Source: Arthrobacter bussei (lineage in GTDB: Bacteria > Actinomycetota > Actinomycetes > Actinomycetales > Micrococcaceae). Taken from it: DNA of 64,000 nucleotides. A program made the position numbers and the translations under genes. Location of the stretch: assembly GCF_009377195.2 (NCBI RefSeq), contig NZ_VJXX01000001.1, forward strand, positions 682,001 through 746,000, read 5' to 3'. Each line of letters opens with the position of its first letter. Position 1 is the stretch's first letter. The notes under the pieces were generated by a model, which had not been told where the DNA came from, did no database searches, and saw nothing but the letters and a program-made list of their open reading frames with translations. Below, one piece after another: positions 44,457-54,479 of the stretch.

Positions 44457-46397
44457 CTACTCAACCGTGACCGACTTCGCCAGGTTGCGCGGCTGGTCCA
44501 CGTCGTAGCCCTTCGCGCTGGCCAGGGCCAGGGCGAAGATCTGGAGCGGGACGGTGGTCAGCAGCGGTGCCAGCAGCGTCGGCGAGGCCGGCACGTAGAA
44601 GACGTGCTCGGAATAGGCCTCCACCGAGGTGTCGCCCTCTTCGGCGATCACGATCGTCACGGCGCCGCGGGCGCGGATCTCCTGGACGTTGGAGACGACC
44701 TTGGCGTGCAGGGAGTCGCGGGCGCTCGAGGACGGCATGACCACGACGACGGGCTGGCCCTCCTCGATCAGGGCGATCGGTCCGTGCTTGAGCTCGCCGG
44801 CGGCGAAGCCTTCTGCGTGGATGTACGCGAGCTCCTTGAGCTTGAGCGCACCCTCCATGGCCACGGGGAAGCCGACATGGCGGCCGAGGAACAGCACCGA
44901 CTTCGCGTTCACCATGTCTGCGCCGAGCTGCTTGATCTTGTCGGCGTCGTCGAGGATCGCCTGGATCTTCGCCGGGATGGCGGACAGGTCGGTCAGCACG
45001 TCGGCGATCTCGTCGCGGTACTTGTTGCCGCGCAGCTGCGCCAGGTACAGGCCCAGCAGGTAGGCGGCGGTGATCTGGGCGAGGAACGCCTTCGTCGAGG
45101 CGACGGCAATCTCGGGTCCGGCATGCGTGTAGAGGACGGCGTCGGATTCGCGCGGGATGGTGGACCCGTTGGTGTTGCAGATGGCGACCACCTTGGCACC
45201 CTGCTCGCGGGCGTAGCGGACGGCCATGAGCGTGTCCATGGTCTCGCCCGACTGCGAGATGGCGACCACGAGGGTCTTCTCGTTCACGATCGGGTCGCGG
45301 TACCGGAACTCGTGGGAGAGTTCCACCTCGGTAGGGATGCGGCACCAGTGCTCGATCGCGTACTTGGCGACCTGGCCGGCATACGCGGAGGTACCGCAGG
45401 CGAGCACCACGATCTTGTCGACGGAGCGCAGGATCGACTCGTCGATGCGCAGTTCGTCGAGGACGAGGTTCCCGGAGACGTCGGAGCGGCCGAGGAGCGT
45501 CTGGCCGACGGCGTCGGGCTGGTCGTGGATCTCCTTCTCCATGAAGGAGTCGAAGCCGCCCTTCTCGGCGGCCGCGGCGTCCCAGCTGACGTGGAACTCC
45601 GTGCCCTCGGCGGGCGCGCCGAAGAAGTCGGTAATCGCGACGGCGTCGGGCGTGATCGTCACGATCTGGTCCTGGCCGAGCTCGACGGCGCGGCGCGTGA
45701 AGTCGATGAAGCCCGAGACGTCGGAACCGAGGAAGTTCTCGCCGTCGCCCAGCCCCACCACGAGGGGCGAGTTGCGGCGGCCGGCGACGACGACGCCCGG
45801 CTGGTCCTGGTGGATGGCGAGGAGGGTGAAGGCGCCCTCGAGGCGCTGGCAGGCCTGCTGCAGGGCGAGGGTCAGGACGTCGCCCTGGACGCCGCTGTCC
45901 ACGAGCCCGCGGTAGATGTAGCCGACGAGGCCGGCAGCCACCTCGGTGTCGGTGTCGGACAGGAAGGTCAGCCCCTCACCGGTCAGCTCGGCCTTCAGCT
46001 CGGCATAGTTCTCGATGATGCCGTTGTGGATCAGCGCGAGCCGGCCACCGTCCGCGAGGTGCGGGTGCGCGTTCTGGTCCGTCGGTCCGCCGTGGGTAGC
46101 CCAGCGGGTGTGCCCGATCCCGGTGAGCGAGCGCGGCAGCGGGTCCGCTGCCAGTTCCGCGACGAGGTTGGTGAGCTTCCCCGCCTTCTTCCGCGACTCG
46201 ATGCCGGCCGGCGTGATCACGGCGACGCCCGCGGAGTCGTACCCGCGGTACTCGAGGCGCCGGAGCCCCTCCATGACGACGTCGAGCGCCCCGTGCCGCG
46301 CGTCCGCCGCTTCCTGGTCGAACGCCGGAGCGACCGATTCGAGCGCCGATGATCCCTGGCCGTGGTCCCGGCCTACATACCCCACAATTCCACACAT
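44457..46397 (-). CDS. glmS: Glutamine-fructose-6-phosphate aminotransferase (isomerising)
   Basis: A 646-residue enzyme making glucosamine-6-phosphate, the first step to UDP-GlcNAc for the wall. The N-terminal nucleophile Cys2 is in [15 protein letters not shown]. The glutaminase domain ([20 protein letters not shown]) is followed by two SIS domains ([40 protein letters not shown]) and the C-terminal LAKSVTVE. An insert near residue 15-30 makes it slightly longer than E. coli GlmS (609). No glmS ribozyme-like sequence is evident. It diverges from coaA with 61 bases between. Confidence 0.95.
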   Translation of the reverse strand: MCGIVGYVGRDHGQGSSALESVAPAFDQEAADARHGALDVVMEGLRRLEYRGYDSAGVAVITPAGIESRKKAGKLTNLVAELAADPLPRSLTGIGHTRWATHGGPTDQNAHPHLADGGRLALIHNGIIENYAELKAELTGEGLTFLSDTDTEVAAGLVGYIYRGLVDSGVQGDVLTLALQQACQRLEGAFTLLAIHQDQPGVVVAGRRNSPLVVGLGDGENFLGSDVSGFIDFTRRAVELGQDQIVTITPDAVAITDFFGAPAEGTEFHVSWDAAAAEKGGFDSFMEKEIHDQPDAVGQTLLGRSDVSGNLVLDELRIDESILRSVDKIVVLACGTSAYAGQVAKYAIEHWCRIPTEVELSHEFRYRDPIVNEKTLVVAISQSGETMDTLMAVRYAREQGAKVVAICNTNGSTIPRESDAVLYTHAGPEIAVASTKAFLAQITAAYLLGLYLAQLRGNKYRDEIADVLTDLSAIPAKIQAILDDADKIKQLGADMVNAKSVLFLGRHVGFPVAMEGALKLKELAYIHAEGFAAGELKHGPIALIEEGQPVVVVMPSSSARDSLHAKVVSNVQEIRARGAVTIVIAEEGDTSVEAYSEHVFYVPASPTLLAPLLTTVPLQIFALALASAKGYDVDQPRNLAKSVTVE

Positions 46398-46458
46398 GGG
46401 TCCAAGCGTACCGGGGGCCGTGTTTGTTCTTGCGCAGGCCACCGGGCAGAATCGTCGG

Positions 46459-47436
46459 GTGAGTGACAGAAGCACGGGGACGCAGCAGGCCACCAGTGCC
46501 GAATCCTTCACACCGTTCGTCGAACTGGACCGCCAGATGTGGTCCCGGCTCTCCCATGAGATCGAGAGCCCGCTCAACATGGAGGACGTGCAGCGCTTGC
46601 GCGGTCTCGGCGACGCGCTGAACCTCGACGAGGTCCGGGAGGTCTACCTCCCGCTCTCCCGCCTCCTCAACCTCTACATCGCGGCGGCCGGTCGGCTCCA
46701 CGAGGCCACCAACACCTTCCTCGGCGAGACCACGACGCGCACGCCCTTCGTGATCGGCGTCGCGGGGTCCGTGGCGGTCGGCAAGTCGACGACGGCGAGG
46801 GTGCTGCGGGAGCTCCTGAGGCGGTGGCCGGACACCCCCGACGTGGAACTGATCACCACGGACGGCTTCCTCTACCCGAACGCGGAACTCGAACGGCGCG
46901 GCCTGATGCAGCGCAAGGGCTTCCCGGAGTCCTACGACCGGCGCCGCCTGCTGCGGTTCGTCAGCGAGGTCAAGAGCGGCGCCGCCGAGGTCACCGCGCC
47001 TTGGTACTCGCACCTCACCTATGACATCGTCCCCGGTCGGGAGGTCGTGGTGCGGCGGCCGGACGTCCTGATCGTCGAGGGGCTCAACGTGCTCGCACCC
47101 GCCCGGCCGAGGCCGGACGGCATCACCGGGCTCGCCCTCAGCGACTTCTTCGACTTCTCGATCTACGTCGATGCGAAGACCAGCAACATCCGGCAGTGGT
47201 ACGTCAACCGCTTCCAGTCGCTGCGCTCCAGCGCGTTCGCCGACCCGGAGTCCTACTTCCACCGGTACGCCACACTGACCGACGAGGAAGCACGGCTGAA
47301 GGCCACCGACATCTGGGAGCGCATCAACGAGCCCAACCTGGTGGCGAACGTGCTGCCCACGCGCGGGCGCGCCCAGCTCGTCCTCACCAAGGATGCGGAC
47401 CACTCCGTCCGCCGCATGCTCCTGCGGAAGACCTGA
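46459..47436 (+). CDS. coaA: Pantothenate kinase, type I
   Basis: A 325-residue kinase that starts CoA synthesis. The P-loop is [20 protein letters not shown] (GxxxxGKS/T), with [40 protein letters not shown] and the C-terminal [20 protein letters not shown]. The start is GTG 46459, with only weak RBS signals. It diverges from glmS. A carboxypeptidase gene follows three bases after the stop. A PanE-like gene lies 1.2 kb further on. Confidence 0.95.
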   Translation: MSDRSTGTQQATSAESFTPFVELDRQMWSRLSHEIESPLNMEDVQRLRGLGDALNLDEVREVYLPLSRLLNLYIAAAGRLHEATNTFLGETTTRTPFVIGVAGSVAVGKSTTARVLRELLRRWPDTPDVELITTDGFLYPNAELERRGLMQRKGFPESYDRRRLLRFVSEVKSGAAEVTAPWYSHLTYDIVPGREVVVRRPDVLIVEGLNVLAPARPRPDGITGLALSDFFDFSIYVDAKTSNIRQWYVNRFQSLRSSAFADPESYFHRYATLTDEEARLKATDIWERINEPNLVANVLPTRGRAQLVLTKDADHSVRRMLLRKT

Positions 47437-47438
47437 CG

Positions 47439-48299
47439 GTGCGGGCGGTACCGCTGGCGGCGGCACTCGTGCTCGCCGTCGGCCTCTCGGCCTGCTCCTC
47501 CCCCGCCGCTGATGTCCTGGCGGCCGATACTTCGACGGCGGCCGCGTCCGCCCCGGCCGGCATCCCCCAGGGCGCGGCAGACCTGCCGGCGCCACCCGGC
47601 GTGCTCCCCGCGCCCGCGCAGCGCACCCCGGGTCCCGCCGTGACGGAGGACACGGCGGCCGCAGGACCCGCGACGCCGTCGCCGGCGGCTCCCGCCCGCA
47701 GTTCCGACACGCACATGGATCCGGCAGCCACCGACGTCGTCGTCAACAAGCGCCGGCCCCTGGTTCCCGTCGACTTCGCGCCGTCAGGCCTGCGGCAGCC
47801 GGACGTCGCGACGGCCACCGACAACGGCCTGCTCCGGCCGGACACCGCCACTGCCGTGGAGGAGATGTTCGCGGCCGCGTCGGCCGACGGCGTCGGCCTC
47901 GTCCTGGTCAGCGGGTACCGGTCCTACGCGAACCAGGAGTCCACCTACGCGTACTGGGTGGGTCAGTACGGTGACCAGGCTGGCGCGGACACCGTCTCCG
48001 CGCGGCCGGGGCACTCGGAGCACCAGACCGGGCTCGCGTTCGACATCGGCCAGGCGGACGGCGCGTGCACGTTGGTCTCCTGCTTCGCGGGCACCGCGGC
48101 GGCCCGGTGGGCGGCCGAGAACGCCGCCGAGTACGGGATCATCCTCCGCTACCCGCTCCGCTCCGACGGGACCACCGGGTTCTCGGCGGAGCCGTGGCAC
48201 TTCCGCTTCGTGGGACGGGACGTCTCGCTCGCCATGCAGGACGCCGGGACCCGGACCCTCGAGGAGCACTTCGGGCTGCCGGCGGCGCCGTCGTACTGA
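47439..48299 (+). CDS. Secreted M15-family D,D-carboxypeptidase (lipoprotein)
   Basis: A 286-residue exported peptidase starting with a lipoprotein signal (LAAALVLAVGLSACSSPA, lipobox LSAC). A Pro/Ala-rich linker precedes the VanY-like zinc domain: GYRSYANQESTYAYWVGQYG, GHSEHQTGLAFDIGQ (His and Asp ligands) and AEPWHFRFVG (catalytic Glu and third His). It should trim the terminal D-Ala from cell-wall stem peptides. The GTG start at 47439 lies three bases after coaA, so they may be cotranscribed. Confidence 0.9.
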   Translation: MRAVPLAAALVLAVGLSACSSPAADVLAADTSTAAASAPAGIPQGAADLPAPPGVLPAPAQRTPGPAVTEDTAAAGPATPSPAAPARSSDTHMDPAATDVVVNKRRPLVPVDFAPSGLRQPDVATATDNGLLRPDTATAVEEMFAAASADGVGLVLVSGYRSYANQESTYAYWVGQYGDQAGADTVSARPGHSEHQTGLAFDIGQADGACTLVSCFAGTAAARWAAENAAEYGIILRYPLRSDGTTGFSAEPWHFRFVGRDVSLAMQDAGTRTLEEHFGLPAAPSY

Positions 48300-48627
48300 T
48301 CCAGATCATCCATCCGGGTACTTTCTGCAGAGGCTCGCAACTCGACGCTGCAATGGCTGGCAGCCCAGAGAGATATCCCCAGCGCCTTGACCAGCGGTAG
48401 TCGATCGAAACAAGTTTTATCGTGGTTCCGTCCCGTCAAGCTAGCTTTACAGAAGGTCAGTTATCGGCGGTTTATTGAAGGTCCGACTCGGCCCATTGGC
48501 GCACTATGGTTCAGCGGGTGCTGGTTCGTTTCCGGGTGCCCAGGCGGGCAGGATGTGAGAAGTTGCAGCGCATACGCCCGTGCTATCACGTGAGATTGCT
48601 GGTCGTGATCGAAAGGATGTCATCGCG
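48300..48627. other. Intergenic region, lower G+C, no gene found
   Basis: This stretch of 328 bases contains T-rich patches (AAACAAGTTTTATC near 48409) unlike the sequence before it. A 68-codon open frame on the plus strand (48387-48593) has no RBS and no protein-like pattern, so I do not call it. It marks the change to the looser region on the right. Confidence 0.5.
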
Positions 48628-49548
48628 GTGCGGATACTCGTTGTAGGCGCAGGAGCAACCGGTGGTGCATTCGGCACTTTGCTGCAGGAAGCGGGGCGGG
48701 ACGTGACTTACCTCGTCCGCGAACGCAAAGCCGACGCCTTACGTCGGGACGGGTTACGGTTTGTTTCCCCGGAAGCTGACCGGACACACCCGGTGCAGGT
48801 CCTCACGGCGATGGATGTTCCCGCGGCCACGCAACAGCCATTCGATCTGGTGCTCATCACGGTGAAGGCAACAGCCTTTTCCTCCGCGGTCACTGACCTC
48901 CACCCCTTCGTCGATGAAAATACCCGCATCCTCCCGATCCTCAACGGCATGGCGCACATCGACCACCTCCAGGGGCGGTATCCGGGACAGGTCCTCGGCG
49001 GCCTGGCCCGCATCGTGGCAACCCTCGACGGGGACGTCGTCCACCAGAAGACGCCGATGAGTTCACTCATGGTGGGATCCCTAACTGACATCCCGGTACC
49101 GGAAGACATTCGGGACGCTCTCGACGCCCCAGGTATCGACTTGTCCGTCGCTGACGACGTGAGGGGTGCCCTCTGGGACAAGTGGGCGTTCATCGCTGCT
49201 GCCAGCATCATCAACTGCCTGTTCCGCGCCCCTATAGGCCGCGTTCTCGAAGCCGGCGGCGAGGATTCGATCCATGCGGCGATCGATGAGCTCGAGGTTG
49301 TCGCTGCGCGGGCAGGACATCCCGTGTCGGATTCGGCACACCGACAAGCGGTGGCTTTGCTGACTGAATGGGGCTCGTCCTTCACCACATCGCTGTATCG
49401 CGACCTCACAGTAGGACTTCCCTCCGAGGTTGACCACATCCTCGGTGACTACGCCCTGCGCGGCCGAACCCTGCAGCAACCAACTCCCCTGCTTGACCTG
49501 GCACTGATCGCAATCAGGGCAAACTTCCTGCTGAGTGCCCCAGCGTGA
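48628..49548 (+). CDS. 2-dehydropantoate 2-reductase family protein (PanE-like)
   Basis: A 306-residue protein from GTG 48628 with an AAAGGAT site. It reads VRILVVGAGATGGAFGTLLQ (NADPH), DLVLITVKATAFSSAV (catalytic-type Lys), LPILNGMAHIDHLQG and ALWDKWAFIAAASIINCLFR, then the helical C-domain. These match ketopantoate reductases, which reduce 2-dehydropantoate to pantoate. Many genomes have several paralogues with other substrates, so the panE role is not certain, though coaA is close. It is convergent with the histidine kinase gene. Confidence 0.82.
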   Translation: MRILVVGAGATGGAFGTLLQEAGRDVTYLVRERKADALRRDGLRFVSPEADRTHPVQVLTAMDVPAATQQPFDLVLITVKATAFSSAVTDLHPFVDENTRILPILNGMAHIDHLQGRYPGQVLGGLARIVATLDGDVVHQKTPMSSLMVGSLTDIPVPEDIRDALDAPGIDLSVADDVRGALWDKWAFIAAASIINCLFRAPIGRVLEAGGEDSIHAAIDELEVVAARAGHPVSDSAHRQAVALLTEWGSSFTTSLYRDLTVGLPSEVDHILGDYALRGRTLQQPTPLLDLALIAIRANFLLSAPA

Positions 49549-49840
49549 CGGTCGTCCCAGGTAGACATGTTCGGGCCGGGGTCCCCCGCCGTCGGCGTGA
49601 ATCCGCCACCAGTCGGACATGCCCGTGCCGGGATCGAGCCTCAGGGTTTCCCACGCCCTCCACAGGGCGTTGTGGCGACTCACCGCCTAAGTCATCGGCG
49701 ATACCGAATCACTTCGAGGGGTGGTTATCTGGCGCTCCTGCCAGTCCTTACTTACCGACTCGCGCAACACTTTGCGTGCTCGGAGGAAACGGGCCGCCGC
49801 AGGCGATACAGAGACGGTCTTGGCGCGCTTCTGGCGACGG
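49549..49840. other. Spacer between convergent genes, nothing recognised
   Basis: 292 bases between the PanE-like gene and the histidine kinase. No open frame here has an RBS or family-like sequence. Confidence 0.5.
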
Positions 49841-51418
49841 TTATGGGATGAACAGATCCACCCTGAATTGCGTCCGGCCCGGTTCGCTGGTCACGCTGAG
49901 CGCGCCTCCGTTCGCCTCGACGAGGGCCTGCACGATCGCCAATCCCAGTCCGGTGCTCGTGGTGCTCCCGGTTCCGGCCGCGCGTGAATCGTCGCCTTTG
50001 CTGAAGCGCGTGAAGATGGTGTCCAGGAATGACGGGTCGATGCCTGGACCCGAGTCCGTGACCGTGATCGTCACTTCCCGGTCACGGACTGTGAGGGCCG
50101 TGGAGATCGAGGTACCCGGTGGGGTGTGTTTGTGCGCATTGGAGAGCAGGTTAATCAGCACTTGGCGGATTTCCGGCTCGACGGCCCGGATCTCGACAGG
50201 CTCCTCCGGCAGATCAAGGCTCCAGATGTACGCAGGCGCGGTTACCCGTGCGTCGCTTGTTGTCTCGATCACGAGTTCCGTCAGGTCGACGTCGGACACC
50301 TCACCGCGTTGGCCCTCATCGAGGCGCGCCAGTAGCAGGAGGTCCTCGACGAGGGAGGACATGCGCTTGGACTCGCTGTCGACGCGCTCGAGGGCGGAGC
50401 GTCCCGCCGCGCTGACTGTCTCGCTCATGAGAACCAGTTCGGTGTACCCGCGGATGGACGTGAGCGGCGTGCGGAGCTCGTGGCTCGCGTCCGCGACGAA
50501 CTGCCGCACTTTCATCTCACTGGATTGACGCTGGCGCAGCGCGCTGGTGACGTGGTCGATCATTTCGTTCAGGGCGATCCCGACGGTGCCGACCTCCGTT
50601 CCGGGCTGCGCTGCCGTGGAAGGCACCCGCACGGGGATGGCCACTTCGCCGGAGGACAACGGCATCCTGGACACCGAGGTCGCGACCGCGGAGAGCTCCT
50701 CGAGCGGACGTAAGGACCGGCGGATGATGACCGTTCCGGCGAGGCCGGTCAGCGTAAGCCCGATGAGGGAAAGCCCAGCCACGGTGATGCCGAGGGAGGC
50801 GAGGGTATTGTCGCGCTCGGTGGTGGACAGCCCGGTCACGAGGATGGATCCTGCATCAGGGCCAAAGGCCAGCGCCGCTGCATCGACCCGATATCGCCCT
50901 GATGAGAGCACGAGCTCTTGGGGCTGGCTAGCCGGATTCACTGACTCGAGTATGTCGAGGTCTGCGTCGGTGAGGGGTTCTGTGCTGCCGTCGTCCTGCA
51001 CGAGCGCGGAGTTCTGCACCTCGCCGTCGTCGAACACCGCGTTCAACGTGCCTGGCCTTTGGCCGGCCGCATTCTCGGGGTCTACGTCATCAAAATCCGG
51101 TGCTTGCCCGCGCGGTGGACCGTTGGAGAAGCCAGCCCGCCCTGCGGCCGGGGTCAGTGCCTCATCGAGCTGGCTCGTCAGGTAGCTGCTCATTGCAAGG
51201 TGACTGAACACGCCGATCGCTATGCAGATCGCGGTCAACAGTGCCAGGGTTGCCAGGATCAGCTTGGTTCGCAGGTGTAGTCGTCGGTGGCGGTGTCTCC
51301 ACGATGTGGACCCGGAGACACCGGGAGTGCTGAGTCCCGATTGAGGGTTTCGTCCGAGAGTGGACACGGGGACCGACGGGTTAGTGCTTGGCAGCTCAGG
51401 CGCGGGGGAAGGACTCAC
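49841..51418 (-). CDS. Sensor histidine kinase (OmpR-type pair)
   Basis: A 525-residue membrane kinase. A basic leader precedes membrane helix 1 (LRTKLILATLALLTAICIAI); an extracellular part of about 170 residues and helix 2 (SLIGLTLTGLAGTVIIRRSL) come next, then HAMP, a phospho-His box (FVADASHELRTPLTSIRGYT) and an ATPase domain (NLLSNAHKHTPPGTSI; TVTDSGPGID; GLGLAIVQALVEANGG). The GTG start at 51418 overlaps the regulator stop by four bases. The signal is unknown; the neighbouring small secreted proteins may be its targets or sensors. Confidence 0.93.
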   Translation of the reverse strand: MSPSPAPELPSTNPSVPVSTLGRNPQSGLSTPGVSGSTSWRHRHRRLHLRTKLILATLALLTAICIAIGVFSHLAMSSYLTSQLDEALTPAAGRAGFSNGPPRGQAPDFDDVDPENAAGQRPGTLNAVFDDGEVQNSALVQDDGSTEPLTDADLDILESVNPASQPQELVLSSGRYRVDAAALAFGPDAGSILVTGLSTTERDNTLASLGITVAGLSLIGLTLTGLAGTVIIRRSLRPLEELSAVATSVSRMPLSSGEVAIPVRVPSTAAQPGTEVGTVGIALNEMIDHVTSALRQRQSSEMKVRQFVADASHELRTPLTSIRGYTELVLMSETVSAAGRSALERVDSESKRMSSLVEDLLLLARLDEGQRGEVSDVDLTELVIETTSDARVTAPAYIWSLDLPEEPVEIRAVEPEIRQVLINLLSNAHKHTPPGTSISTALTVRDREVTITVTDSGPGIDPSFLDTIFTRFSKGDDSRAAGTGSTTSTGLGLAIVQALVEANGGALSVTSEPGRTQFRVDLFIP

Positions 51419-52164
51419 GGGACCGTGGGCTTGATGACGTACCCGGCGCCACGCACAGTGTGGATCATAGAGGGACGTCCGAGGTCGATCTTCTTGCGCA
51501 GGTAGGAGATGTAGAGCTCGACAATGTTTGCTTGACCGCCGAAGTCGTAGTTCCAGACGTTGTCGAGGATCTGGGCCTTGCTGAGCACGCGGCGGGGGTT
51601 CTCCATAAGGTAGCGCAGCAACTCCCATTGGGTTGACGTGAGTGTGATGTCCTCGCCACCGCGGGTCACCTCCCGCGTGTCGACGTTCATGACCAGGTCT
51701 CCGACGACGAGTTCTGCGGAGTCCGATGCCGCAACCCCGGAGCGCTGCACGAGCCGGTGCAGGCGCAGCATGAGTTCTTCCATGCTGAAGGGCTTGGTGA
51801 CGTAGTCGTCCCCGCCGGCGGAGAGCCCGGAGATGCGGTCCTGGACGGCGTCCTTTGCTGTCAGGAACAGCGCGGGCACGTTCGGTGCGAAGGCGCGGAT
51901 TTTCTTGAGTGCGTCGATCCCGTCGACCCCGGGCATCATGACGTCGAGTACCAGCACATCGGGGCGGAAATCACGCGCCGCGGACACCGCTGTGGCGCCG
52001 TCGTTCGCCGTGGTGACGCTCCATCCCGCCATGCGCAGCCCCATGCTGACGAGCTCCGCGAGGCTGGTTTCGTCGTCGACGACGAGGGCCCTGATGGGGG
52101 TACCGTCCGGGTGGGCAAGGCGCGGCAGGTTGTCGATCATGGAGTGGTGCGAGCCGTCGGCCAT
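51415..52164 (-). CDS. OmpR-family response regulator
   Basis: A 249-residue regulator. The receiver domain has IRALVVDDETSLAELVSMGL (acid pocket), DVLVLDVMMPGVDGIDALKK (phospho-Asp) and DDYVTKPFSMEELMLRL (Lys). The winged helix has LTSTQWELLRYLMENPRRVL and VELYISYLRKKIDLGRPSMI, then HTVRGAGYVIKP. ATG 52164 is preferred over ATG 52191 because AAGGTAGACAT precedes it. It is coupled to the kinase at 49841. Control of the small secreted protein genes upstream is a guess from position. Confidence 0.92.
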   Translation of the reverse strand: MADGSHHSMIDNLPRLAHPDGTPIRALVVDDETSLAELVSMGLRMAGWSVTTANDGATAVSAARDFRPDVLVLDVMMPGVDGIDALKKIRAFAPNVPALFLTAKDAVQDRISGLSAGGDDYVTKPFSMEELMLRLHRLVQRSGVAASDSAELVVGDLVMNVDTREVTRGGEDITLTSTQWELLRYLMENPRRVLSKAQILDNVWNYDFGGQANIVELYISYLRKKIDLGRPSMIHTVRGAGYVIKPTVP

Positions 52165-52336
52165 TATGTCTACCTTGGTGTCTTTCATCATGTCATCGGT
52201 GCCCGTGATGCCGGTGCCGGAAATGCCGGTGATGCCGACGGTGCCGGTGGTTGCTTGAGAGGCTGTGCGGGCCCGGCGTTGCGGTCCAGTATCCCCTACG
52301 GAAGACGGCGCACGGCGGGAGCTCCCGAGCGGCGTG

Positions 52337-52594
52337 TTAGACGGTCAGGGGTCCGGCCGCAGCACCCTCGTCGAGGGAGCCCCCGGTGTCCTGGCGCCGG
52401 ATGAGCGCCTGTTCGGCGGGAACTGTGGTCCCGACGATCACGCCGGCGCGGGCTTCCGACGCCACAGAGGTATCGGCTCCCATGGGCGCGAAGGCCGTGG
52501 TCCCGAGGACCGCGGCCAGGGCCACCGCGCTAATCGCGGCCCTGATGCCCTTGCGTCCTGCGGCGATTTCCGGGGTGGGTCGGTAGCTGATCAT
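52337..52594 (-). CDS. Small secreted protein
   Basis: An 85-residue protein from ATG 52594 with a strong TAGGAGA site. It has a signal sequence (KGIRAAISAVALAAVLGTTA, then FAPMGA) and a short mature part with no known motif (EARAGVIVGTTVPAEQALIR). It is the closest upstream gene to the response regulator on the same strand. The function is unknown. Confidence 0.65.
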   Translation of the reverse strand: MISYRPTPEIAAGRKGIRAAISAVALAAVLGTTAFAPMGADTSVASEARAGVIVGTTVPAEQALIRRQDTGGSLDEGAAAGPLTV

Positions 52595-52915
52595 GGTGTT
52601 CTCCTAGCTGGCTGTGGTTGTTCCTCCACTGTGCCGTTCGGGCTTAGGACGTGCCTTTCCCGAAGCTGTGCAGCTGCTGTGCAGGTTGACATCCTCAGAT
52701 CGACTCGGAGAGATCCATAATCGGCTGACGAATAAACGTCTGAGCGCCGGCCTAGTACGGTCTCGGTGCGCACGTGGTCGAGACACTTGGTGGCGTCCTT
52801 ACACGAGCGTGCCGTCCCGGGAGATAGACAAAAGTTCTGACGGTGTCTATCTCGCCGAGACGGCTGGTCCTTCACGTGCGGTAGCTGTTAGCCCCCATTC
52901 CGCGCGCGGTGGTGG
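52595..52915. other. Intergenic region without a recognised gene
   Basis: 321 bases between two minus-strand secreted-protein genes. A plus-strand open frame here lacks protein-like sequence. It should contain the promoter of the gene at 52337. Confidence 0.45.
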
Positions 52916-53494
52916 TTATCCGCGACCTCCGCCGCCGAGGATGCCAAGCTCGAGCGCCTTAGCGGCGCCGTCGGCTTCGGCCTGGGTGAGAGATCCGTCC
53001 GTCACCGCAGCGTCGAGTCGCTCCTGCACGGCCGCGGATCGAGCAGCAGTCCTCTCCGCCTGAAGCTCATCGATGGCCGTCTGGACGGTTGCTTCATCCA
53101 GTCCGAGCGCCTCGGCCAGCGCTGCGGCGACAGCACTCTGAAGCGCTTTCCTGTCAGGCCTCTCGCCCTCGGTGGTCTCGGCGTCCGACTCGGCGGCGTC
53201 TCTGGCGGCCTGCAAGGCGTCGGTCACCGCCGCCTCGTCGACGCCGAGCTTCGTTGCCAGTGCAGCGGCGTCGACACCGCCCTGTCCGCGTCCCTGTCCA
53301 GGTCCGTGTCCGGGTCCGCCCTTGCGGTCCATGGCTGTCTCGTCGCCGGTGGTGGCTTCCGCGGTAGCCGAGGACGTTGAGGTGGGGGCGGAGCCGGTGG
53401 TCGCCGCCGACGCCATACCGGTAGCGCCGAGACTCACGCCAAGGACGACGGCAGCCGCGCTTGCTCCAAGGGCGATTTTCTTCGGGGTAGACAT
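52916..53494 (-). CDS. Secreted protein with LG-x-TQ helical modules
   Basis: A 192-residue exported protein from ATG 53494 with an AAGGAACAC site. The signal peptide (KKIALGASAAAVVLGVSLGA) ends near GMASAAT. A Ser/Thr-rich linker and a Gly-rich patch (GGPGHGPGQGRGQGG) come next, then helical units KLGVDEAAVTDALQAARDA, ALGLDEATVQTAIDELQAER and VTDGSLTQAEADGAAKALEL. The same pattern recurs in the lipoprotein at 53868. No catalytic residues are seen. Membership in the two-component cluster suggests an envelope stress or metal role, which is inference. Confidence 0.7.
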   Translation of the reverse strand: MSTPKKIALGASAAAVVLGVSLGATGMASAATTGSAPTSTSSATAEATTGDETAMDRKGGPGHGPGQGRGQGGVDAAALATKLGVDEAAVTDALQAARDAAESDAETTEGERPDRKALQSAVAAALAEALGLDEATVQTAIDELQAERTAARSAAVQERLDAAVTDGSLTQAEADGAAKALELGILGGGGRG

Positions 53495-53867
53495 GATGTG
53501 TGTTCCTTACTGTGCCGCTACGCGGCCTTGGTAGTCGTTCCTGGTGGTAGCAGTCCCGATAGGAGGGACTACTACGAATTTGGGCTTGCACTTTAGGTGT
53601 GCCCTGTCGGGCACCTGTCGTTGGGCTGTGAACTAAGGGCGGTTTCTGTGCTGCGCTGCTGCTGGCCCCTGCGCGTTCTAAACCAGGCAGACCAGCTGCA
53701 TGGTGCTCGATATGGGTACGGACTCGGGCCGGTCAGCGCTAGTTTCTCGATGCAGGTGCCGGGGGCAGCGCTGGCACAACGAAGGCGCCCAGCGTGTGCC
53801 GGGGCCTTCGTTGAGCTGTTGTACGGGTGTAGTGAAAGAGGTCCTGAGAGTGTTGTCGCTGCAGGAG
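53495..53867. other. Intergenic region with two hairpins
   Basis: 373 bases with no convincing gene. It holds a small hairpin GTGCCC-TGTC-GGGCAC at 53599-53614 and the larger stem at 53778-53812. The right part is the 3' region of the lipoprotein gene and the left part the promoter region of the secreted-protein gene. Confidence 0.5.
53778..53812 (-). terminator. Hairpin terminator after the lipoprotein gene
   Basis: AACGAAGGC and GCCTTCGTT form a perfect 9-bp stem with three further G-C pairs inside, about 55 bases past the stop at 53868 on the minus strand. Confidence 0.6.
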
Positions 53868-54479
53868 TTAGGCGGTGAAGCCGTCGAAGGTGGGGGTGGC
53901 TTCTTCTCCGTCCCACGTGACGCGGTAGGTGAAGGCTTCCTCGAGCGCGGCGGCGTAGGCGTCGGCTTGCTCCTGGGTGATGGTGCCGGACGCGAGGAGG
54001 TTGTCGATCGCAGGGCTCCACGATTCGACCAGTGCATCAATGAGGGTTTGCGTGCCGACGCCGAGCTCGTCGGCGATGTCGGAGAGGTTCTGGCCGGCTT
54101 CCATGCGCACGTGCAGTTCCTCGTGGGAGATGGTGAGGACCTCGTCGAGGACGTCCTGTACCGGCATGTGGCCGCGGTGCAGGTCCAACCCGGCATCGCC
54201 GTAGGCTTCCTGGATCAGCGCGATGAGCTCATCCTCGGTTGTGACACTGGAGGCATCGACGCCATCGCCCGGGCCGCCGGCAGGCATACCGCCTTCGAGC
54301 GGTGTTCCGGTCCCGATGGTCGAGCCGGCGGCTGACTCAGTGGCTGTGGCGGAGGCACTGGAGGACGTGGTGGTTGCCGAAGAGTCCGTGGTCGAGCTGG
54401 CGGTGGTCCCGGCTGCGCACCCGGAGAGGGCGAGACCGGCCGCGAGGCTGAGAGCGGCGAGTTTCATCTTGATGTTCAT
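53868..54479 (-). CDS. Lipoprotein with LG-x-TQ helical module
   Basis: A 203-residue lipoprotein from ATG 54479 (GAAGGG site); a longer frame upstream is not needed. The signal KMKLAALSLAAGLALSGCAA has lipobox LSGC. After a Ser/Thr/Ala linker comes a folded part: TTEDELIALIQEAYGDAGLD, VQDVLDEVLTISHEELHVRM, then ELGVGTQTLIDALVESW and LLASGTITQEQADAYAAALE, similar to modules in the protein at 52916. The C-terminus (YRVTWDGEEATPTFDGF) is separate. The family is unknown to me. Confidence 0.72.
   Translation of the reverse strand: MNIKMKLAALSLAAGLALSGCAAGTTASSTTDSSATTTSSSASATATESAAGSTIGTGTPLEGGMPAGGPGDGVDASSVTTEDELIALIQEAYGDAGLDLHRGHMPVQDVLDEVLTISHEELHVRMEAGQNLSDIADELGVGTQTLIDALVESWSPAIDNLLASGTITQEQADAYAAALEEAFTYRVTWDGEEATPTFDGFTA

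Noticed and set aside
48387..48593. 68-codon open frame in the spacer before the PanE-like gene
   Set aside because: No RBS and no protein-like sequence; it overlaps the upstream region of the next gene.
52614..53063. Plus-strand open frame across the spacer and the end of the secreted protein gene
   Set aside because: Composition is not protein-like, and the minus-strand gene with signal peptide and RBS explains the region.
53140..53151. GAAGCGCTTTCC, similar to the LacI operators
   Set aside because: It lies inside the coding sequence of the secreted protein gene (52916-53494) and not near a promoter, so it is likely a chance match.
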